A stretch of DNA of 64,000 nt, from assembly GCF_000337795.1 (NCBI RefSeq), contig NZ_AOLP01000001.1, positions 186,001-250,000 of the forward strand, given 5' to 3'. Below, piece by piece: positions 41,776 through 51,429 of the stretch. A model generated the notes under the pieces. That model was not told where the DNA came from and searched no databases. It saw nothing but the letters and a program-made list of their open reading frames with translations. Position 1 is the first letter of the stretch. Every line of letters begins with the position of its first letter. The translations under genes were made by a program, and so were the position numbers. The DNA is from Haloferax denitrificans ATCC 35960. GTDB taxonomy: Archaea > Halobacteriota > Halobacteria > Halobacteriales > Haloferacaceae.

Positions 41776-43701
41776 GTGAGCCACCAAGCCGGGCGCGACC
41801 CGATGGTCCGCCTGTTCGCCGAGTACGGACGCGAGAACCTCGCGTGGTTCGTCGTCGGGCTACTGGCGAGCGTCCTCGGGCGGCTCGTCGCCATCGTGCC
41901 GGCGCTCGTCCTCGGGGTCGCCATCGACGCGGTGTTCTTCCGAAACACGGCGTACGCACTCCCGTTGGTCCCGTCGGCGTGGCTCCCGACGACCGTCTCC
42001 GGGCAGTTCTGGCTGAGTTTCTGGCTCGTCATCGGGGCGTTCGTCGGCGGCGTCGCGCTCTCGTGGGTGCAGGGTCTCGGCCTCGCCGTCTACTCGAATC
42101 GCGTTCAGCACGCCGTCCGCGTGGATACCTACGACGCGCTCCAGCGCCTCGACATGGCCTTTTTCGACGACAAACAGACCGGGCAGGTGCTGTCGATTCT
42201 CGACGGCGACGTGCGCAACCTCCGGACGTTCCTCGACAGCACGCTCTCGGGCGGCCTCCAGTTGGTCGTCGCCGTCGTCGGCATCGCGGGCGTGCTGTTC
42301 TACCTGAACGCCCAGCTCGCGGTCGTCACGCTCGTGGCCGTCCCCCTACTCGCGGTCTTCACCGTCTGGTTCATGCGGACGATTCGGCCGCTGTACCGCG
42401 CGCTCCGCGAGAGCGTCGGCGCGCTCAACACCCGCATCGAGAACAACGTCTCGGGGATGGAGGTCATCAAGGCCTCGGCGACCGAGGACTACGAGACCGA
42501 CCGCGTCGCCGACGCCTCCATGGACTACTACCGGCGCGCCCTCGCGGTCGTCAGGCTCGACTACCTCTACCAGCCGTCGATGGAACTCCTCGCGGGCGTC
42601 GCGTTCGCGGCCACGTTCGCCATCGGCGGCGTCTGGCTCATCTTCGGCCCGCCCGCGCCCTTCACCGGCGACCTGCTGGTCGGCGAGTTCGTCACGTTCC
42701 TGTTCATGACCCAGCGGTTCATCGACCCCTTGTCCGGCGCGGGGCGCATCGTCAACTCCTACGAGAACGCCCGCGCCTCGGGCGAGCGCATCTTCGGACT
42801 GGCCGACCGCGAGGCCGTCGTCCGCGACGCGCCCGACGCCGCCGCCCTCGACGCGGTCGCCGGCCGCGTGGAGTTCGACCGCGTATCGTTCGCCTACGCG
42901 ACCGGCCGCGAGGTGCTCCGCGAGGTCTCGTTCGCGGCCGAACCGGGCGGCACCGTCGCGCTCGTCGGCCCCACGGGCGCGGGGAAATCCACCGTCGCGA
43001 AGCTCCTCCTCAGGCTCTACGAACCCACGGACGGGGCGGTCCGCGTGGACAGCCACGACGTGCGCAACGTACGCATCAGAGACCTCCGCGAGGCCATCGG
43101 CTACGTGAGCCAGGACGTGTACCTCTTCGACGGCACGGTCAGGGAAAACCTCCTGTACGGGGCGTTCGACGCGACCGAAGCCGAGATGGTCGCGGCCGCG
43201 GGGGCCGCCGAGGCCCACGAGTTCGTCTCGCGGCTCCCCGACGGCTACGACACCCGCATCGGCGAGCGCGGCGTGAAGCTCTCGGGCGGCCAGCGCCAGC
43301 GGCTCTCCATCGCCCGCGCGATGCTCCAAGACCCGCGGATTCTCGTCCTCGACGAGGCGACGAGCGCCGTCGACACCGAGACGGAACTGCTCATCCAGCG
43401 CGCGCTCGACCGCCTCTCGGCGGGTCGGACGACGCTCGTCATCGCCCACCGGCTCTCGACGGTCCGCCGCGCCGACGCCATCGTCGTCCTCGACGAGGGC
43501 GAAGTCGTCGAGTCGGGCACCCACGACGAACTGGTCGAACTCGGCGGCCTCTACGCGACGCTGTGGGGTATTCAGGCAGGCGACGTCTCCGGCGTCTCGG
43601 CGGACATCCTCGCGCGGCTGGTCGAGCGAAGCCGCGCGGCCGACGAGGGCGACGCCGACCGCATCGCCGACAGGGTCGCTGACGGCGGCGACGACGCCTG
43701 A
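41776..43701 (+). CDS. ABC transporter, fused membrane and ATPase domains (exporter)
   Basis: 641 aa. An N-terminal six-helix exporter domain (ending about 335) is followed by a nucleotide-binding domain with Walker A GPTGAGKST, Q-loop GYVSQDV, signature LSGGQ and Walker B ILVLDEATSA, plus H-loop AHRLST. This is a half-transporter of the ABCB/MsbA type that probably works as a homodimer. The substrate is unknown. The GTG start at 41776 follows ttacctcagg closely. The C-terminal extension (RIADRVADGGDDA) is acidic. Confidence 0.9.
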   Translation: MSHQAGRDPMVRLFAEYGRENLAWFVVGLLASVLGRLVAIVPALVLGVAIDAVFFRNTAYALPLVPSAWLPTTVSGQFWLSFWLVIGAFVGGVALSWVQGLGLAVYSNRVQHAVRVDTYDALQRLDMAFFDDKQTGQVLSILDGDVRNLRTFLDSTLSGGLQLVVAVVGIAGVLFYLNAQLAVVTLVAVPLLAVFTVWFMRTIRPLYRALRESVGALNTRIENNVSGMEVIKASATEDYETDRVADASMDYYRRALAVVRLDYLYQPSMELLAGVAFAATFAIGGVWLIFGPPAPFTGDLLVGEFVTFLFMTQRFIDPLSGAGRIVNSYENARASGERIFGLADREAVVRDAPDAAALDAVAGRVEFDRVSFAYATGREVLREVSFAAEPGGTVALVGPTGAGKSTVAKLLLRLYEPTDGAVRVDSHDVRNVRIRDLREAIGYVSQDVYLFDGTVRENLLYGAFDATEAEMVAAAGAAEAHEFVSRLPDGYDTRIGERGVKLSGGQRQRLSIARAMLQDPRILVLDEATSAVDTETELLIQRALDRLSAGRTTLVIAHRLSTVRRADAIVVLDEGEVVESGTHDELVELGGLYATLWGIQAGDVSGVSADILARLVERSRAADEGDADRIADRVADGGDDA

Positions 43702-43797
43702 CGGCGGCTCAGCGGTCGCTCGGAGGCGAGTGACGAAAAAGTCGAGTTCGAGACGGGAACGCCGGCGGCCGGCTTCGGTCGCGTCGGGGCGACGCAG

Positions 43798-44853
43798 TTA
43801 CGCCGGCGTGGGCGTGGTTCCTCGGGTGGGTGCCGAGCCGGTTGTCGAACCCGGTGCCGGACCGGGCGCTGAACCGCCCGGACCGCCGGCTTCGGGCGTG
43901 GCCGGTTCGGGCGCGCCGGACTCCTTGTCGCCGGAGACGAGGAAGTCCGCGAGGTTGCCCACGAGCACCTCGTTGTCGGCCTCGTAGGCCGACTCGGGCG
44001 CGAGGAAGTCGGCGTCGCCGATGGCGACGACCGTCTCGCTCTGGGCGGCGACCGTGTACGGACCGGTCTTGCGAACCGACTCGACGCGGGTCTCGCCGCC
44101 GGAGACGAGCGCGGGCGAGACGCTGTCGTCCGAAATCGAAAGCGGCGCGGCGTCGCGGAACACGACCTCGTCGACGCCCTCGGTCAGGGCGGTGTCGCCC
44201 TCGGGCGCGGCGTAGACGTTCTCGTAGTTGAGGTAGTAGTCGTGCATGTTGTACAGCGACGAGGAGCCGAACGAGACCCCGTAGTCGGAGGTCAGGCCGG
44301 CGTCGCCGCCGGTGGTCCCGGACGACACCGAGACGGTGATGAGACCGAGGATGCTCGTCGTGCCCGCGGACTGCGGGTCGCCGAGGAGGGCAACGCGACC
44401 GCCGGCGTCTTCGAACGACCGGAGGCCGTCGAGCTGGTCGCTGGTGTACGGCCGTTCGGGGTTGACGACGACGAAGGCGTCGGCCCGCCGGAGCGAGGCG
44501 TTGAAGTCCCGCTGGGCGTCCTCGCGGGTGAGGTACTTCACCTGATGGCCGTTGGCGACGAGAGCGTCGACGAGCGGTTGCACGTCGGACTCGCTCACGT
44601 CGTTCTCGTGGGCCACGTCGATGAGGACGGTCTTCGGCGCGGCGTTCGAGTCCATCGTCACCTCGCCCGATTCGGGGCCGGGCGTGGCGACGAGTTCGTC
44701 CGCGTCGAACGCCTGTTTCGCGGCGTTTTGGGTGTCTGCCGAGTCGTTACCGCCGAGTTGGACGGCGTAGGGTGCCACCGCGGCCCCGACCAAGATGAGG
44801 GCGAGCGCGACCGCGAAGACGGCCGCCCCGCGGAGTAGGTTACGCTGAGACAT
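43798..44853 (-). CDS. DUF4350-type membrane-anchored protein
   Basis: 351 aa. One N-terminal membrane segment (RGAAVFAVALALILVGAA) is followed by an extracellular domain with the glutamine-amidotransferase-like pattern of DUF4350: TVLIDVAHENDVSESDVQPL, ADAFVVVNPERPYTSDQLDG, GGRVALLGDPQSAG and VVAIGDADFLAPESAYEADN. The C-terminus is a Gly/Pro/Thr-rich tail. It overlaps the end of sppA by 14 nt and shares its strand, so the two form an operon. A catalytic Cys is not seen at the usual place, so enzymatic activity is doubtful. Confidence 0.75.
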   Translation of the reverse strand: MSQRNLLRGAAVFAVALALILVGAAVAPYAVQLGGNDSADTQNAAKQAFDADELVATPGPESGEVTMDSNAAPKTVLIDVAHENDVSESDVQPLVDALVANGHQVKYLTREDAQRDFNASLRRADAFVVVNPERPYTSDQLDGLRSFEDAGGRVALLGDPQSAGTTSILGLITVSVSSGTTGGDAGLTSDYGVSFGSSSLYNMHDYYLNYENVYAAPEGDTALTEGVDEVVFRDAAPLSISDDSVSPALVSGGETRVESVRKTGPYTVAAQSETVVAIGDADFLAPESAYEADNEVLVGNLADFLVSGDKESGAPEPATPEAGGPGGSAPGPAPGSTTGSAPTRGTTPTPA

Positions 44854-45739
44854 TGCCGATCACCTCGTCTTCGTACTGCACCTGTCCGTACACCATCAGG
44901 AACTGCGGGGCGCGAACGCCGTCGTAGCCGATGGGACTCTCGTCGATGACGACCGTCGAGTTACCGCGCTCGGAGCTGAGAAGGATGATACCGGAGCGGG
45001 TCGGCGGCTCCTTCTCGACGACCTCGTAGTTTTCGAGGCCGGCCTCGGAGGCGGCGCGGTCGATGGCCGTCTGGAGCGTGCCGATATCGTCTGCGTAGCC
45101 GTTCTGCGTGGCGCGAGCGCCCGTGTAGACTTTCGCGTAGGCGACCTCCTCGCGCGACAGCGAGAGGTCGTCGCCGCGGTGCTCCATGACGCTACCGACG
45201 AAGGCGTGTTTCAGCGTCTCAATCTGGGCTTCGCGTTGGTCGACGGTCATCGAGGCCTTGTCCGGCCCGGTGCGAATCTCGTTGGACGAGCCACCGTACG
45301 GTGCCGAGCCGCGGACGCCGACGCTCCCGACTACCGAGGAGGGCGTCACGTAGATGCTCTCGGAGGGGAGCATCGTGTAGTACGCGCCCGACGCGCCCGC
45401 GCCTTGGACGCTCGAAACGACGGGCATCTCTTGGGCGGTCCGATTGACCGCCATGTACATCCGCTCGGAGGCGGCCGCGGAGCCGCCGGGGCTGTCGACC
45501 TGCAGGACGACCGCCTTTACCGATTCGTTCTCTCGCGCTTCGTGGAGGTCCTCTTCCAGCTGGTCAGCTGTGTAGGAGGTGATGGTCCCGTCGACCGAGA
45601 TGACCGCGACCCTGTCTGGGGTGGGCGCGGCCGCGTCGTAGACGACGGGGGCGAGGAATGCTCCAACCAGGACGGCCGCGACGAGGGCGAGGACCGAGAC
45701 GGTCCGCGTCGACGCCGCGGAGGAGGGTTTTGATACCAT
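44840..45739 (-). CDS. sppA: Signal peptide peptidase SppA (S49 family)
   Basis: 299 aa. One N-terminal membrane segment (SVLALVAAVLVGAFL) and an S49 protease domain: VISVDGTITSY, VKAVVLQVDSPGGSAAASE, the nucleophile region QGAGASGAYYTMLP (Ser) and VGSVGVRG. A Lys in EEVAYAKVYTGARA is a good candidate for the catalytic base. It probably degrades signal peptides or membrane-protein fragments on the outside. The start at 45739 gives a typical N-terminus. It is followed, with 14-nt overlap, by the DUF4350 gene. Confidence 0.88.
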   Translation of the reverse strand: MVSKPSSAASTRTVSVLALVAAVLVGAFLAPVVYDAAAPTPDRVAVISVDGTITSYTADQLEEDLHEARENESVKAVVLQVDSPGGSAAASERMYMAVNRTAQEMPVVSSVQGAGASGAYYTMLPSESIYVTPSSVVGSVGVRGSAPYGGSSNEIRTGPDKASMTVDQREAQIETLKHAFVGSVMEHRGDDLSLSREEVAYAKVYTGARATQNGYADDIGTLQTAIDRAASEAGLENYEVVEKEPPTRSGIILLSSERGNSTVVIDESPIGYDGVRAPQFLMVYGQVQYEDEVIGNVSA

Positions 45740-45900
45740 ACTGCGGACGAGAGTTCTAGAGCCGGTGTCAAAATAGTTGTCATTGGAAAAGACAGTTCTG
45801 CAGACAAGACCGTCGGCACGCGTCGGGTCGTGAGTGAAGCCGCGACGGAGAGACGCCAGACGCCGCGACGCTGAGACACCGGAAACGGGAGTCGAGCGGT

Positions 45901-46686
45901 TCAGTCGGTCAGTCCGTAGCCGCGCCGGAACAGCACGACGTTGAGACCGACGACGCCGAGCGTGAGCGCCGTCAGCACGCCGAGAGAGAGGTTCGGGTCG
46001 ACCTCGGTGACGCCGAGGAAGCCGTAGCGGACGCCGTTGACCATGTACACCATCGGGTTGAGGAGCGACGCCTGCTGGAAGGTCTCGGGAATCTCGTTGA
46101 GCGAGTAGAAGACGCCGCCGAAGAACACCAGCGGGCGGAGGATGAACTGGTTCATCATCGTCAGGTCGTCGAAGTCGTCGGCCCAGAGGCCGCCGACCAC
46201 GCCGAGGCCCGCGAAAAGCAGGGTGATGACGAGCATAAAGGCGACGAGGTAGAACGGTCGGGCGACGCCGACGGACGTGAAGAACGCGCCGATGAGGGCG
46301 ACGAGCGCGCCGACGAGTACCCCGCGGGTCGCACTGGAGAGGACGTACGCGCCGACCATCGAGGAGTACGAAAGCGGCGAGGTGAGCGCCTCCTCGATGT
46401 AGCGGTTCCAGCGGCCGTGGAAGATAGAGAAAGAGGCGTTCTCGAAGGCGTTCGAGACGGCCCCGAGGACGATGAGGCCGGGGAGGATAAACAGGATGTA
46501 CGGGACGCCCGCGATTTCGTCGATGCGCTCGCCGAGGATGACGCCGAACACGGAGAAGTACAGCACGTTCGTGATAAACGGCGGGACGAACGTGTTGCGC
46601 GGGCGGCGGACGAACCGGAGGACCTCGCGGCGAAGCAGGGCGTAAAAGCCGGTCACGTCGAGGCTCGTGAGGCTCGTGAGGCTCAT
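45901..46686 (-). CDS. ABC-2 type transporter permease
   Basis: 261 aa with six membrane segments. VRRPRNTFVPPFITNVLYF and the C-terminal FFGGVFYSLNEIPE and LLNPMVYMVNGVRYG are ABC-2 permease signatures. It overlaps the preceding ATPase gene by 4 nt (ATGA). With the ATPase it forms an exporter, possibly for a drug, polysaccharide or lipid; the substrate is unknown. Confidence 0.88.
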   Translation of the reverse strand: MSLTSLTSLDVTGFYALLRREVLRFVRRPRNTFVPPFITNVLYFSVFGVILGERIDEIAGVPYILFILPGLIVLGAVSNAFENASFSIFHGRWNRYIEEALTSPLSYSSMVGAYVLSSATRGVLVGALVALIGAFFTSVGVARPFYLVAFMLVITLLFAGLGVVGGLWADDFDDLTMMNQFILRPLVFFGGVFYSLNEIPETFQQASLLNPMVYMVNGVRYGFLGVTEVDPNLSLGVLTALTLGVVGLNVVLFRRGYGLTD

Positions 46687-47636
46687 TGGTCGACCTCCGC
46701 GGTGGCGCGGCCCTCGCCCCGTCTCGTCATCTCGACGAACACCTCTTCGAGCGACGTGCGGGAGATTTCGAGGTCGACGATTTCGTGGCCCTGCCGGTCG
46801 AGCGCCTGCACCACGTCGGGGGCGACGAGGCCGCCCTGCTGGGCCGTCACGACGAGGCGAGTGCCGTCCAGTTCGACGGCCTCGACGCGGTCGTCGTCGG
46901 CCGCGAAGTCCGGAACCGCAGTCGGCGGGTCGCGGAGTTGGACGACGATGTCGTCGGTGCCGCGGTCCATCAGTTCCTCGGGGCTGGCGACCTCGATGAC
47001 GGAGCCGGAGTCGAGGATGGCGACCTCGTCGCAGAGGCGTTCGGCCTCCTCGATGTAGTGGGTCGTAAGGAGGATGGTCGTCCCGCTGTCGTTGAGGTCG
47101 ACGATGGTCTCCCAGAGTTCGTGGCGCAGTTGCACGTCGACCCCGGCGGTCGGCTCGTCGAGGATGAGCAGGTCGGGGTCGGTGATGAGCGCCCGCGCGA
47201 GCATGAACCGCCGTTTCATCCCGCCGGAGAGCCAGTCGAAGCGGGTGTCGCGCTTGTCGTAGATGCCGACGCGCTTGAGCACCTCGTCGGCGCGCTCGCG
47301 GGCCTCGTCGTGCGGAATCCCGTGGTAGCCCGCCTTGTGTTCGAGCACTTCGCGGATGGGGAAAAAGCGGTCCACGTTGAACTCCTGCGGCGCGAGACCG
47401 ATGCGGTCGCGGGCCTCGCGGTAGTCGTCTTCGACGTCGTAGCCGAAGACGCTCGCCTCGCCGCCGGTCTTGCGGACGAGGCCGACGAGGATGTTGATGA
47501 ACGTCGTCTTGCCCGCCCCGTTCGGTCCCAACAGCCCGAAGAACGAGCCCTCCGGAACGTCGAGGTCGACGCCGTCGAGGGCGCGGACGTCGCCGTAGGA
47601 CTTCGTCAGGTCGCGTATCTCAATCGCGGATGCCAT
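46683..47636 (-). CDS. ABC-2 type transporter ATP-binding protein
   Basis: 317 aa. Walker A GPNGAGKTTF, Q-loop GLAPQEFNVD, signature LSGGMKRR, Walker B LLILDEPTAGVD and H-loop TTHYIEEAERL. The DrrA-like C-terminal extension is typical of ABC-2 export ATPases. The gene precedes the permease gene with a 4-nt overlap. It energises the exporter. Confidence 0.92.
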   Translation of the reverse strand: MASAIEIRDLTKSYGDVRALDGVDLDVPEGSFFGLLGPNGAGKTTFINILVGLVRKTGGEASVFGYDVEDDYREARDRIGLAPQEFNVDRFFPIREVLEHKAGYHGIPHDEARERADEVLKRVGIYDKRDTRFDWLSGGMKRRFMLARALITDPDLLILDEPTAGVDVQLRHELWETIVDLNDSGTTILLTTHYIEEAERLCDEVAILDSGSVIEVASPEELMDRGTDDIVVQLRDPPTAVPDFAADDDRVEAVELDGTRLVVTAQQGGLVAPDVVQALDRQGHEIVDLEISRTSLEEVFVEMTRRGEGRATAEVDQ

Positions 47637-47890
47637 TCGTTGGTGCGTCGTCGGGCGTGGACGCGATTAAGCGTAGTGTCCGCGGAACGCCCCGTCACGG
47701 CGTGGCACGGCCGGTCGCCGACTGGACCCGATAACGCTCTGACCCTGCGCGACGGGATAGGTGTGTTACCACGTGTCAAATTAGGGCCTAATATGCGTCT
47801 GTACAGAACTAAGTCATTAACTAATATTATCATTATCAATCATTAACTATTAGTAGTTCTCGGCAGTCGAACCGGGTGAGGAGACATCCG
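47637..47890. promoter_or_regulatory. AT-rich control region of the glyoxylate operon
   Basis: A divergent region of about 250 bp. It holds ATTAGGGCCTAAT (47778-47790), a perfect 13-nt palindrome, and two copies of a cattaacta-type element in 47814-47848, embedded in very AT-rich sequence (ctaatattatcattatcaatc). These lie upstream of two small genes and aceA-aceB and are candidate binding sites for an acetate- or glucose-responsive regulator. A TATA box cannot be pinned down with confidence. Confidence 0.5.
47778..47790. promoter_or_regulatory. Perfect palindrome ATTAGGGCCTAAT
   Basis: ATTAGG and CCTAAT flank a single G. The half-sites resemble TTAGG/CCTAA of iron boxes, but the 1-nt spacer does not fit the DtxR geometry. 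It sits about 110 nt upstream of the first ORF of the glyoxylate operon. Confidence 0.5.
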
Positions 47891-47980
47891 ATGGTAGTAT
47901 CCGAAGCACACCACGCACCCGACCGCTCGACGACCGCGACCCGCACCGACCGCTACCGACCGCCGACCCCACCGACGTAA
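47891..47980 (+). CDS. Leader peptide-like small ORF (29 aa)
   Basis: ATG at 47891 with a purine-rich gaggag 8 nt upstream opens [20 protein letters not shown] and stops at TAA 47978-47980. The next ATG is 3 nt later. The peptide is rich in Thr, Arg, Pro and Tyr. The close coupling and the ribosome-site-like sequence, unusual in mostly leaderless haloarchaea, suggest it is translated. It may be a leader peptide. Confidence 0.5.
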   Translation: MVVSEAHHAPDRSTTATRTDRYRPPTPPT

Positions 47981-47983
47981 CCG

Positions 47984-48238
47984 ATGACAGACCGCGACAA
48001 CACGACCCGAACCGACACGACGACCCGCACGCCGACCACCCCTCGCTCGACGGCGACCCGTCCCCGCGCCACGCGGCGCTACCCCAACAACGAGGAGAAC
48101 ATGGACGCGCCGCTCGTCCCCTTCATCCAACGGCCGGACGAGGACGACGGGATGACGACCATCCGGCGCGAACTCGCCGCGCTCCGCGCCCAACTGAACC
48201 GCATCGAGCGAACGATGCAGACCACCGACACCCAATGA
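47984..48238 (+). CDS. Small hypothetical protein, first long ORF of the glyoxylate operon
   Basis: 84 aa. A Thr/Arg-rich N-terminus (about 1-37) is followed by [17 protein letters not shown] and a coiled-coil-like C-terminus ([18 protein letters not shown]). An internal start at MDAP is possible. Its stop overlaps aceA by 4 nt (ATGA), so the two are translationally coupled. Function unknown; it may regulate or stabilise the operon products. Confidence 0.6.
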   Translation: MTDRDNTTRTDTTTRTPTTPRSTATRPRATRRYPNNEENMDAPLVPFIQRPDEDDGMTTIRRELAALRAQLNRIERTMQTTDTQ

Positions 48239-49272
48239 ACCCGACCGAACTCGACAGCGACGTCTTCGCACAGGATGTTGACAACCAGAAGGCCCGCGAA
48301 CTGCGGGAGATGCTGAACACGCAGGACTTCGTGTTCGCCCCCGGCATGTACCACGCGCTGGACGCCCGCCTCGCCGAGATGACGGGCCACGACGCCGCCT
48401 ACATGTCCGGCTACTCGACGGTCCTCGGGCAGTTCGGCTTCCCCGACTTGGAGATGGTCACGATGACCGAGATGGTCGAGAACGCAAAGCGCATGGTTGA
48501 GGCGACGAACCTGCCGGTCATCGCCGACTGCGACACGGGCTACGGCGGCATCCACAACGTCCGCCGCGCCGTCCGCGAGTACGAGAAGGCCGGCGTCGCC
48601 GCCGTCCACATCGAAGACCAGACGACGCCCAAGCGCTGTGGCCACATCGCGGGCAAGCAAATCGTCTCCCGCGAGAAGGCCCGCGCCCGCTTCGAGGCGG
48701 CGGTCGACGCCAAGCAGTCGGAGGACACGGTCGTCATCGCCCGCACCGACGCCTACGGCTCCTCGAACGGCGACTGGGACGAACACGTCGAACGCGGCCG
48801 CATCTACGCCGACGCCGGCGTCGACATCGTCTGGCCCGAGATGCCGAACCCCTCCCGGGAGGACGCCGTCGCCTACGCCGAGGAGATTCACGAGACCCAC
48901 CCGGACCTGAAGCTCGCGTTCAACTACTCGTCGTCGTTCGCGTGGTCCGAAGAGGAGGACCCGCTGACGTTCCAGGAGCTGGGCGACCTCGGCTACAAGT
49001 ACATCTTCATCACGCTGTTCGGCCTCCACTCGGGCGCGCACTCCGTCTACGAGGACTTCAAGAAGCTCGCCGAACAGGACGAGGAAGGCCAGTTCGACCT
49101 CGAACAGCGCTACCTCGACCACCCGACCGAGAGCCACCACGAGCTGTCGTTCGTCTCGCGGTATCAGGACATCGAGACGCAGTTCGACCCCGAGGCGCGC
49201 CGGCGCATCGAGGAGTCCGAAGGGTTCAGCGAGGAGCAGGCCGACCCCATCACGAGCAACGACGATGACTGA
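48235..49272 (+). CDS. aceA: Isocitrate lyase
   Basis: 345 aa. It splits isocitrate into glyoxylate and succinate (EC 4.1.3.1), the first step of the glyoxylate bypass. The catalytic motif [17 protein letters not shown] (metal and substrate binding) and a C-terminal [10 protein letters not shown] are typical. The length and form match the haloarchaeal enzyme. It overlaps the preceding small gene by 4 nt and the next gene (aceB) by 8 nt, so all are cotranscribed. Confidence 0.96.
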   Translation: MNPTELDSDVFAQDVDNQKARELREMLNTQDFVFAPGMYHALDARLAEMTGHDAAYMSGYSTVLGQFGFPDLEMVTMTEMVENAKRMVEATNLPVIADCDTGYGGIHNVRRAVREYEKAGVAAVHIEDQTTPKRCGHIAGKQIVSREKARARFEAAVDAKQSEDTVVIARTDAYGSSNGDWDEHVERGRIYADAGVDIVWPEMPNPSREDAVAYAEEIHETHPDLKLAFNYSSSFAWSEEEDPLTFQELGDLGYKYIFITLFGLHSGAHSVYEDFKKLAEQDEEGQFDLEQRYLDHPTESHHELSFVSRYQDIETQFDPEARRRIEESEGFSEEQADPITSNDDD

Positions 49273-50566
49273 GCGAAGACACGACCGCGAGTTCGTGCGG
49301 ACGTTCTTCACCTCGCCGACGGCCGTCGAGGGCGAAGACGACTCCGCGAAGATGCTCCGACGGGCGGCCGGCCTCCGCGGGATGCAAGCGCCCGACGTGT
49401 GGGTCCCCGACAACGAGGACGCCACCGCGCCGTCGATGCGCGACGAGGGAGCCGAGAACATCGTCAAAGTCATCTCCGAACACGGCGCGGAGTTCCCCGG
49501 GGAGATTCACCCGCGGATGGTCTGGCACCGCGACAGCCCCGAGACCCGGTATCAGGGCTTCCAGCACATGCTCGCCATCACCGACCCCGAGCGGGGCGCG
49601 GTCGAGCACATCGACGGCTTCGTCATCCCCGAGGTCGGCGGCATCGACGACTGGAAGAAGGCCGACGAGTTCTTCACCATCGTCGAGAACGAACACGGCC
49701 TCGACGAGGGGAGCCTCGCCATGTCGGTCATCATCGAGAGCGGTGAAGCCGAACTCGCTATGGGCGACCTCCGCGACGAGATGGGCAAGCCGACGAACAA
49801 CCTCGAACGGCTGTTCCTCCTCGTCGACGGCGAGGTCGACTACACGAAGGACATGCGGGCCATGACGCCGACGGGCGAACTGCCGGCGTGGCCGGAGCTT
49901 CGACACAACACCTCGCGGGGGGCCAGCGCCGCCGGCTGTATCGCCGTGGACGGCCCCTACGACGACATCCGCGACGTGGAGGGCTACCACGAGCGCATGA
50001 CCGAAAATCAGGCGAAGGGGATGCTCGGCATCTGGTCGCTCACCCCCGGGCAGGTCGTCGAGGCCAACACCTCGCCGCTCCCGCCGAAGACCGGCAGTTG
50101 GCTCCTCGACGCGGACGGCGAGGAGGTCGAACTCGCGTCCGAGGACGGCGTCGAGGCGTACGACGGCGACCGCCTCTCGCTCGAACCCACCGACGGCGGC
50201 TACGAACTCCGCGTCGGCGGCGACGCGCGGGAACTCACCGATGACGAACTCCGCGAGGAACTGCTGGGCCTGACCTCGTACGTCCCGAGCATGGACGACA
50301 TCGTCGACTCCATGGAGGAGTTCGAGGCGGCCAAGGAGGCCGGCCGCGGCGCGATTGCCATGACCCAGTCGGCGACGCTCCGCATCGGCGGCACCGAAAT
50401 CGACATCGCCAAGGACCGCATGTGGGACGAGGCGACCTATCAGGCCGCGATGACGCCCATCAGTCTGTTCCAAGACGTGTACGAGAACCGCCCGGACCAA
50501 CACGAAGAGCTGGAAGACCGCTACGGCGCGGGCGTCGTCGAGCGCGCGATGGAGGTGGGACTCTAA
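49265..50566 (+). CDS. aceB: Malate synthase (haloarchaeal short type)
   Basis: 433 aa. It condenses glyoxylate with acetyl-CoA to malate. This is the haloarchaeal short malate synthase, much shorter than the bacterial forms and related to the citrate-lyase/malyl-CoA-lyase TIM barrels. Seen: [14 protein letters not shown] and [12 protein letters not shown] barrel motifs, LSMSVIIES-type strand with metal-binding Glu ([12 protein letters not shown]), and a helical C-terminus. The start overlaps aceA by 8 nt. With aceA it allows growth on acetate or fatty acids. Confidence 0.95.
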   Translation: MTERRHDREFVRTFFTSPTAVEGEDDSAKMLRRAAGLRGMQAPDVWVPDNEDATAPSMRDEGAENIVKVISEHGAEFPGEIHPRMVWHRDSPETRYQGFQHMLAITDPERGAVEHIDGFVIPEVGGIDDWKKADEFFTIVENEHGLDEGSLAMSVIIESGEAELAMGDLRDEMGKPTNNLERLFLLVDGEVDYTKDMRAMTPTGELPAWPELRHNTSRGASAAGCIAVDGPYDDIRDVEGYHERMTENQAKGMLGIWSLTPGQVVEANTSPLPPKTGSWLLDADGEEVELASEDGVEAYDGDRLSLEPTDGGYELRVGGDARELTDDELREELLGLTSYVPSMDDIVDSMEEFEAAKEAGRGAIAMTQSATLRIGGTEIDIAKDRMWDEATYQAAMTPISLFQDVYENRPDQHEELEDRYGAGVVERAMEVGL

Positions 50567-50741
50567 ACTCGGCCGCCGACCACAGGGGGTCCGCCGTCGG
50601 CCCCGCGTCCGGCTTGGTCAGACGACGGCGTCCGGTTTCGTAGCTCTGCGACGCGCTCGCCCGAACCGTGGGGGCGACGCGTCGCGCTCGTTTTTCTCAC
50701 TCGACGCTATCCTCAAGTTCCGCCCGCGCGACTCGCCGGGT

Positions 50742-51329
50742 GTGGACGATTCGACGAACTCCTCGGCGACGCCCGCGGCGACGAGCGATGGCGACGGCGT
50801 CGGCGTCGGCGACGAACCGTTAGAACCCGACGCAGTCGTCGACTTCGAGTCGGCGGGCGTCGCGGACGAGGAGACCCTCGCGCGACTCCGCGCGGTGAGC
50901 TTCTACCTCGACGAGGCGTTCGAGATTCCGGGGACGAACTACCGCGTCGGCCTCGACCCGATACTGGGGCTCGTGCCGGGAATCGGCGACGCGACGGCCT
51001 CGGCGCTCTCGGCGTACATCCTCGTCGAGGCCGCCATGCTCGGCGTGCCGCGGACGACGCTCGCGCGAATGCTCGGCAACGTCGTCCTCGACGCGACCGT
51101 CGGGTCGCTCCCGGTCGTGGGCGACGTGTTCGACGCGGCGTGGAAGGCCAACGCCCGGAACGTCCGACTGTTGGAGGCCCGGTACGACGACGCCTCCCCC
51201 GCGGCCGCGGCGGCCGACCGGCGCTTCCTCTTGGCCGCGGTCGTCGCTATCACCCTGCTTCTCGTCGCACTCGGCGTGGCCACGGCGCTCGTCGCTCTCT
51301 GGGTGCTCGGACAGGTCGGATTATTGTAA
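50742..51329 (+). CDS. DUF4112 membrane protein
   Basis: 195 aa. The core GLDPILGLVPGIGDATASAL, LARMLGNVVLDATVGSLPVV and GDVFDAAWKANARNVRLLEA is the DUF4112 family signature. One or two hydrophobic segments lie in the middle, and a C-terminal membrane helix follows (FLLAAVVAITLLLVALGVAT). The N-terminal 40 residues are acidic and low-complexity. The GTG start at 50742 is the only reasonable start in frame. Function unknown. Confidence 0.8.
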   Translation: MDDSTNSSATPAATSDGDGVGVGDEPLEPDAVVDFESAGVADEETLARLRAVSFYLDEAFEIPGTNYRVGLDPILGLVPGIGDATASALSAYILVEAAMLGVPRTTLARMLGNVVLDATVGSLPVVGDVFDAAWKANARNVRLLEARYDDASPAAAAADRRFLLAAVVAITLLLVALGVATALVALWVLGQVGLL

Positions 51330-51429
51330 TTACTCGATATACAAACTACGAGAACCCGTTGTGTGCGTCGTTATCTAGCCCCAAACTGTAAACTACAAGA
51401 CATATATAGTAGCTTGCAAATCGTGGCGT

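Noticed and set aside
47778..47790. A third iron box
   Set aside because: Half-sites match, but the spacer is 1 nt rather than 4 nt, so DtxR-type binding is unlikely.
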